DNA of 64,000 bases from Artocarpus heterophyllus (Eukaryota; Streptophyta; Magnoliopsida; Rosales; Moraceae): positions 183,365 to 247,364 of the forward strand of contig JAJQZP010000426.1 in the NCBI GenBank assembly GCA_025403435.1. Direction: 5' to 3'. Made by a program: the position numbers and the translations under genes. Position 1 is the first letter of the stretch, and each line of letters begins with the position of its first letter. This document shows positions 60,252-64,000 of the stretch, piece after piece. The notes beneath the pieces were generated by a model. The model saw nothing but the letters and a program-made list of their open reading frames with translations. It searched no databases and was not told the origin of the DNA.

Positions 60252-61083
60252 TAGGGCTGTATAAAAACCGTCCTGCACCTGTCAACCACCCGTGCATCCA
60301 TCTCGAAAAAAGTGAGTTTACGTTAGCAACCCACTAGGGAGCCGGTTGAACCCGCTCACCAATATATTCAGGTGAACAGGTTTGGTTTTAAGTTTTGAGG
60401 GTGGATTCAACCCAAACCCGCCCTCCTATATATTTAAAAAAATTATCATTTATTTGATTTTGTTCTTCTATTAGAGATGATTGAATAATCCAACACTCCA
60501 AGCACAGGCTCGGCTGCCTCTTGACATATTGAAAACTGGAAATTCTTCTATTATTTTGTGAAGTGATCAAAATTCAAATTAAGTAAGTTAGTAGAGAAAA
60601 GCCCTAAAAAGAAAAAGAACACTTGACTTTGTTCATCATTTCATTTGTAGTATTCTATTATTTTCGAACCCAGTGAATAGGCTTTAATCTTTATGGACTC
60701 TTAACTTTGTTCATCACTTCATCTGTAGTTGATGTTTCTTGTTGTAGTGAATGATTATGTTTCTTAATTTGTACTTTTGAATATGATCACTATCTTTAGG
60801 CATCAAACTTGCTTGTTGTTGGGAATGCTTTATGTATTATCATTTTATATTTTCTATAAATTTCCTTCACCTTTTAAAAAAAAGGTTCAAAAAATTATAT
60901 TGGGCATTAACATAGGTCTAAACCGCCTCAACCAGCCCGTACCCGCCTGCAACCATCCAAAACCAAACCGAAACCACTCGTCATGTAATGGGCTACTTGG
61001 GTTGGTTAATCGTTAACCCGTCATCTAAAAAAATCACACCGTATCTGTCCAAAAACCGTTAAACCTACTGCTATTCACCTCTA
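60252..61083. mobile_element. hAT-like non-autonomous element, copy 2
   Basis: This 832 bp element starts TAGGGCTGTATAAAA and ends TATTCACCTCTA; inward from the right this reads TAGAGGTGAATA, so the ends form a hAT-type inverted pair. The flanks gcttgcac (60244-60251) and gtttgcac (61084-61091) match in 7 of 8, the TSD length of hAT transposition. It encodes no transposase, so it would depend on an autonomous relative. It is homologous to 51549-52368. Confidence 0.8.
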
Positions 61084-61091
61084 GTTTGCAC

Positions 61092-61718
61092 AAAGACCCA
61101 TTATTATTTTACATTCTATGTTTTTAGGTTAGTAACCATTAATAAGAAGCGCCCATTGATCTTTTGAATTCCAAACCCTCATGTGGGGAATTTGTTAATA
61201 ATTATGATGAATTAGATTAGATTAGTTTTTCAATGTTTCAAATGCTCGTTTCTTCCACCTACCACATATAGTTGTGAGAGAGCAGTATGTTAATGGATAC
61301 ATGTGCGTGTGTGTGAGAGAGAGAGAGCATGACAATAATGATCTTTGAGGACTAAACAGTAAGAAAGGGAATGGATGAAATGATTAAGAAAATAGTGAAA
61401 GGATATGGGTAAGCTATCGGCAATTAATGGTTTTTGGAAGAATTCCCCCAAAAAAATGAAAAAGAAAAAGAAAAGATAAGAGAACAAACAAACAAACAAA
61501 CAAACTTAAGGTGGCCTTATAAAGGTGGAGGAAAGAGAGTGGTCATTAGCCTTTGCTAGATTCTCTGAACGTCTAATCAACATGCATAGAGGTCGGTGTG
61601 ATTCCTTCAATCATCGTTGGTCCATTGAAAACTTGAAAATGCTGCCAATTACTAATCAAGAAGCCACCTCCCTTCCCCACCCACAAAACCCTTCCCACAA
61701 ACATTTTATATAATATAT

Positions 61719-61758
<40 letters not shown>

Positions 61759-62280
61759 TGGGAAATATCACGATTCAGAGCAAACCACTTTGCACGTTAT
61801 ATTTTATAGAAAACATTACATTCTAATAAATCGTATTGTCACAATTAGTGAATTTGTACGAAAATATTTATATAACATATATAATAGAAGCAGTTTTTGA
61901 AAAATACTCTTTTGAGGACGTTTTGTAAGACATAAATATTTGTTCTACCCTTTCGATCTAAAACATGTAGTAGAAAAAAATAATAATAATAAACATTGTT
62001 GACGACTGTGACGGACACAACACCACATAAGGGACACATCATAGTCGACTTTCCTATTCTACCTAGCTCCACTTAGTCAAGTCAAATCTACAAAAAAAAA
62101 GAAGGCCTAGGTTAGAGAAGAATACTTTTACCTTTATGGTAGAGTTGATGCTCTTATTTATAAAGATTAACTTGGATCTAGGTATGGACTAGATTTGGCC
62201 CATGACTTGGTTGTTTAGGTGTACTAGGCCCTTGGACTGCGCAACAAGTGTCAAGATCCCAACGGCAGGATGCTACACGA
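61092..62280. other. Spacer with microsatellites
   Basis: GT/GA repeats are at about 61307-61329, AAAC repeats at about 61486-61505, and a compound TA then GA run at about 61709-61758. No gene is seen. Confidence 0.6.
61709..61758. repeat. Compound (TA)n(GA)n microsatellite
   Basis: A run of TA dinucleotides passes directly into GA dinucleotides. Confidence 0.9.
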
Positions 62281-62780
62281 AGGGTAAGTATCGCCCTAAG
62301 TTAGGTAATATCCTGGTCGAATTGATCCTAGTTAGACCTTGGTTGGACCAGTGGTAGAATCTCAGTCAAGCACGTGGTCAAATCCTAGTCGGACCTTGGT
62401 TGGCCCTGATGAACTTGTTTGATAGCCTTTGCATCCTGCCTTCTCAAATTGGCCTTCTTGGTCTTCTTGGCCTATTTTGTGGCCTTCTTGGATTGACCTT
62501 CTCGACCTACTTGGTTTATCGCCCTTCTCATCCTACCTGTTTGACCCACTTGGTTGAACGCTTGATGCAAAAGGGGTTTCGATTTCGGATGGTCTTTTTA
62601 TCATGAAAAAACTCCCCCTATAACAGTGACCCCTAAGATTTTGGTTATGATGGTCACTAGCACCAAAATGATGTAGTTGGGACATATATTTTTCTTGGGT
62701 CTTTCTGGACTCTCGGCTTACACCTTGTTGGTCTCTTTAAACACCTAGTCGATTGTAGCCAGGAATCTGGTATTCTATAG
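62281..62780. other. Degenerate left shoulder of the tandem array
   Basis: The text is rich in CCTTGGTTGG, CCTAGTCGGACC and CTTCTTGG words related to the array that follows, but without clear periodicity. A 68-codon frame at 62400 reads as low-complexity leucine-rich sequence and is not supported as a gene. Confidence 0.5.
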
Positions 62781-63400
62781 TTGGCTGGAGCCTTCTTAGG
62801 CCCTTAGGTCTCTTGGTTTGCCATAGCCTTTTCGGACATTTGATCCTTGACCTAGTCAAAATCTTTATCGGACTTAAGGTCTCTTGGTTGGCTATAACCT
62901 TTTCTAGACCTGGTCGACCTATTTGTCGAACTTAAGATCTTTTAGTTGGTTATAACCTTTTTGGACATTTGGTCTTATACCTTGTCATACTCTTCACTAG
63001 ACATGAGGTCTCTTGGTTTGTCCTAGCCTTTCTTAGACATGGTTGGACTCTTCACTAAACCTAAGGTTTACTTTGTCATAGCCTTTTTGGACATTTGTTC
63101 TTGGACCTAGTTGGATTCTTTGTCGTACCTAAGGTCTCTTGGTTAGCTGTAGTCTTTCTTGAATTTGGTTGGACTTTTTGTTGGACTTGAGGTCTCTTAG
63201 TTAGTGGTAACAATTTTGGACATTTGGTCCTAGACCTGGTTAAACTCTTCGTTGGACCTGAGGTACCTTAGTTGGCTATAGCTTTCTTAGACCTCGTTGA
63301 AGTTTCATCGAACCTGAGGCTTCCTTGGTTGGTCGTATCCTTTTTAGACGTTTGGTCTTAAACTTGGTTAGACTCTTCATTGGACCTAATCAAACTCTTC
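62780..63400. repeat. Tandem array with a 129-bp period
   Basis: The anchor word GGACATTTGGTC (with variants) starts at 62834, 62963, 63089, 63218 and 63347, intervals of 129, 126, 129 and 129 bases. Each unit is a dimer of about 65-base halves sharing GGTCTCTTGGTTGGC-TATAGCC-type text; only one half carries the anchor. Stops occur in all frames, so it is unlikely to be coding. Confidence 0.85.
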
Positions 63401-64000
63401 ATCAAACTAAGTCAAACTCTTCATCAACCTAGTGGACCTACTAGGACTTGGTCGAACTCTTTGTCAGACTTGGTTTGACCTTATCAAACTTATGGTCGGA
63501 CTCCTAGTCGGACTTATGGTCAGACTTGGTTATACTTGTGGTCGGCCTCTTCATTGGACCTATGATCAGATTTGGTAAGGCTGGTCAGACTTGTCAATGG
63601 ATCTTATGGACTTGGTCAGACTTGAATGGACTGTTTGTCAGACTCATGGTTGGACTTGATTTTTGAGTCAGACCTAGGAAGCTGGTTAGATTTATGGTCG
63701 GACTCTATTAAGATCTGTTTGGTTAGGGGCTGTTCGAGTAGGATTAGTCGTGTGTTAATGGTATATTAAAAGTATAAAATGGTGGTGTAGAGGAGAAATT
63801 AGAGGTGTGGAATGCATGAGAATTGGCTGATAGCCTTGGGACGTTAGGGAGTCCTGGAAACTTCCCTTCTATCTTGTTAATTTTATTTTAATCTCTTGTT
63901 TTAGTCAATAAAATTCAGCTTGTTTCTTTATTTTGTGAGAATTATATAGTAGAACAGTAGGTTCCTAACAAACTTGGTTGGACAGGGGTCAAACTCTTCA
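63400..64000. repeat. Degenerate continuation of the array
   Basis: Short words such as GTCGGACT, GGTCAGACTTGGT and AACTCTTCATC recur at irregular spacing to about 63720. Ordinary AT-rich sequence then follows, with a last array-like word at 63981-64000 at the window edge. Confidence 0.6.

Noticed and set aside
62400..62606. A 68-codon leucine-rich frame
   Set aside because: It is built from repeated CTTCTTGG words of the degenerate tandem array.

Overview
This window looks like repeat-dense heterochromatic or intergenic DNA from a flowering plant. The evidence is the mix of plant LTR-retrotransposon lineages (Ty1/copia, Ty3/gypsy chromoviruses of the Tekay/Del type, a Tat/Ogre-type LTR), primer-binding sites matching plant initiator-methionine tRNA, hAT-like elements, and AT-rich spacers with microsatellites. 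I cannot name the species. I found no intact host gene. About 85% of the bases can be assigned to transposable elements, mostly with exact ends and target-site duplications (TSDs).

Positions 1-39867 are a five-layer nest. Layer 0 is a minus-strand Ty1/copia element (copia A; left LTR cut by the window edge, right LTR 39407-39867). Its integrase region is split by a 33 kb insertion (2914-35906, TSD ctaat). That insertion is a plus-strand, LARD-like non-autonomous gypsy element with LTRs of about 3.5 kb and a 2 kb interior without coding sequence. Its left LTR contains a 2.2 kb Tat/Ogre-like solo LTR (5061-7225). Its right LTR contains a 3.2 kb Tekay-like solo LTR (12318-34139). Inside that solo LTR is a complete copia element (copia B, 14848-33497, TSD gttta). 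The 5' LTR of copia B contains a complete Tekay chromovirus (16163-25104, TSD agatt). The Tekay and copia B elements keep recognisable gag, protease, reverse transcriptase, RNase H and integrase regions, but stop codons and frameshifts break them.

Positions 40184-41088 and 51247-51410 are one degenerate tandem repeat, split by an older minus-strand gypsy element (gypsy B, 41089-51246, TSD atcct). From 51.5 kb onward there are two copies of an 820-830 bp hAT-like non-autonomous element (about 51549-52368 and 60252-61083), a minus-strand solo LTR of the Tekay family (53399-55526, TSD aagta), AT-rich spacer with simple repeats, and a 129-bp-period tandem array near the right edge.

The most unusual signal is a short near-palindrome, TCGGCAGGCCGA, and variants of it. 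It occurs in irregular clusters inside otherwise unrelated LTR retrotransposons: the Tekay LTRs, the copia B LTRs and leader, the 3.2 kb solo LTR, and the solo LTR at 53.4 kb. Its copy number differs between the two LTRs of a single element. I see no cluster in copia A, the LARD-like element, gypsy B or the hAT-like elements. This could be a shared cis-acting module or a parasitic mini-repeat moving among retrotransposon families.
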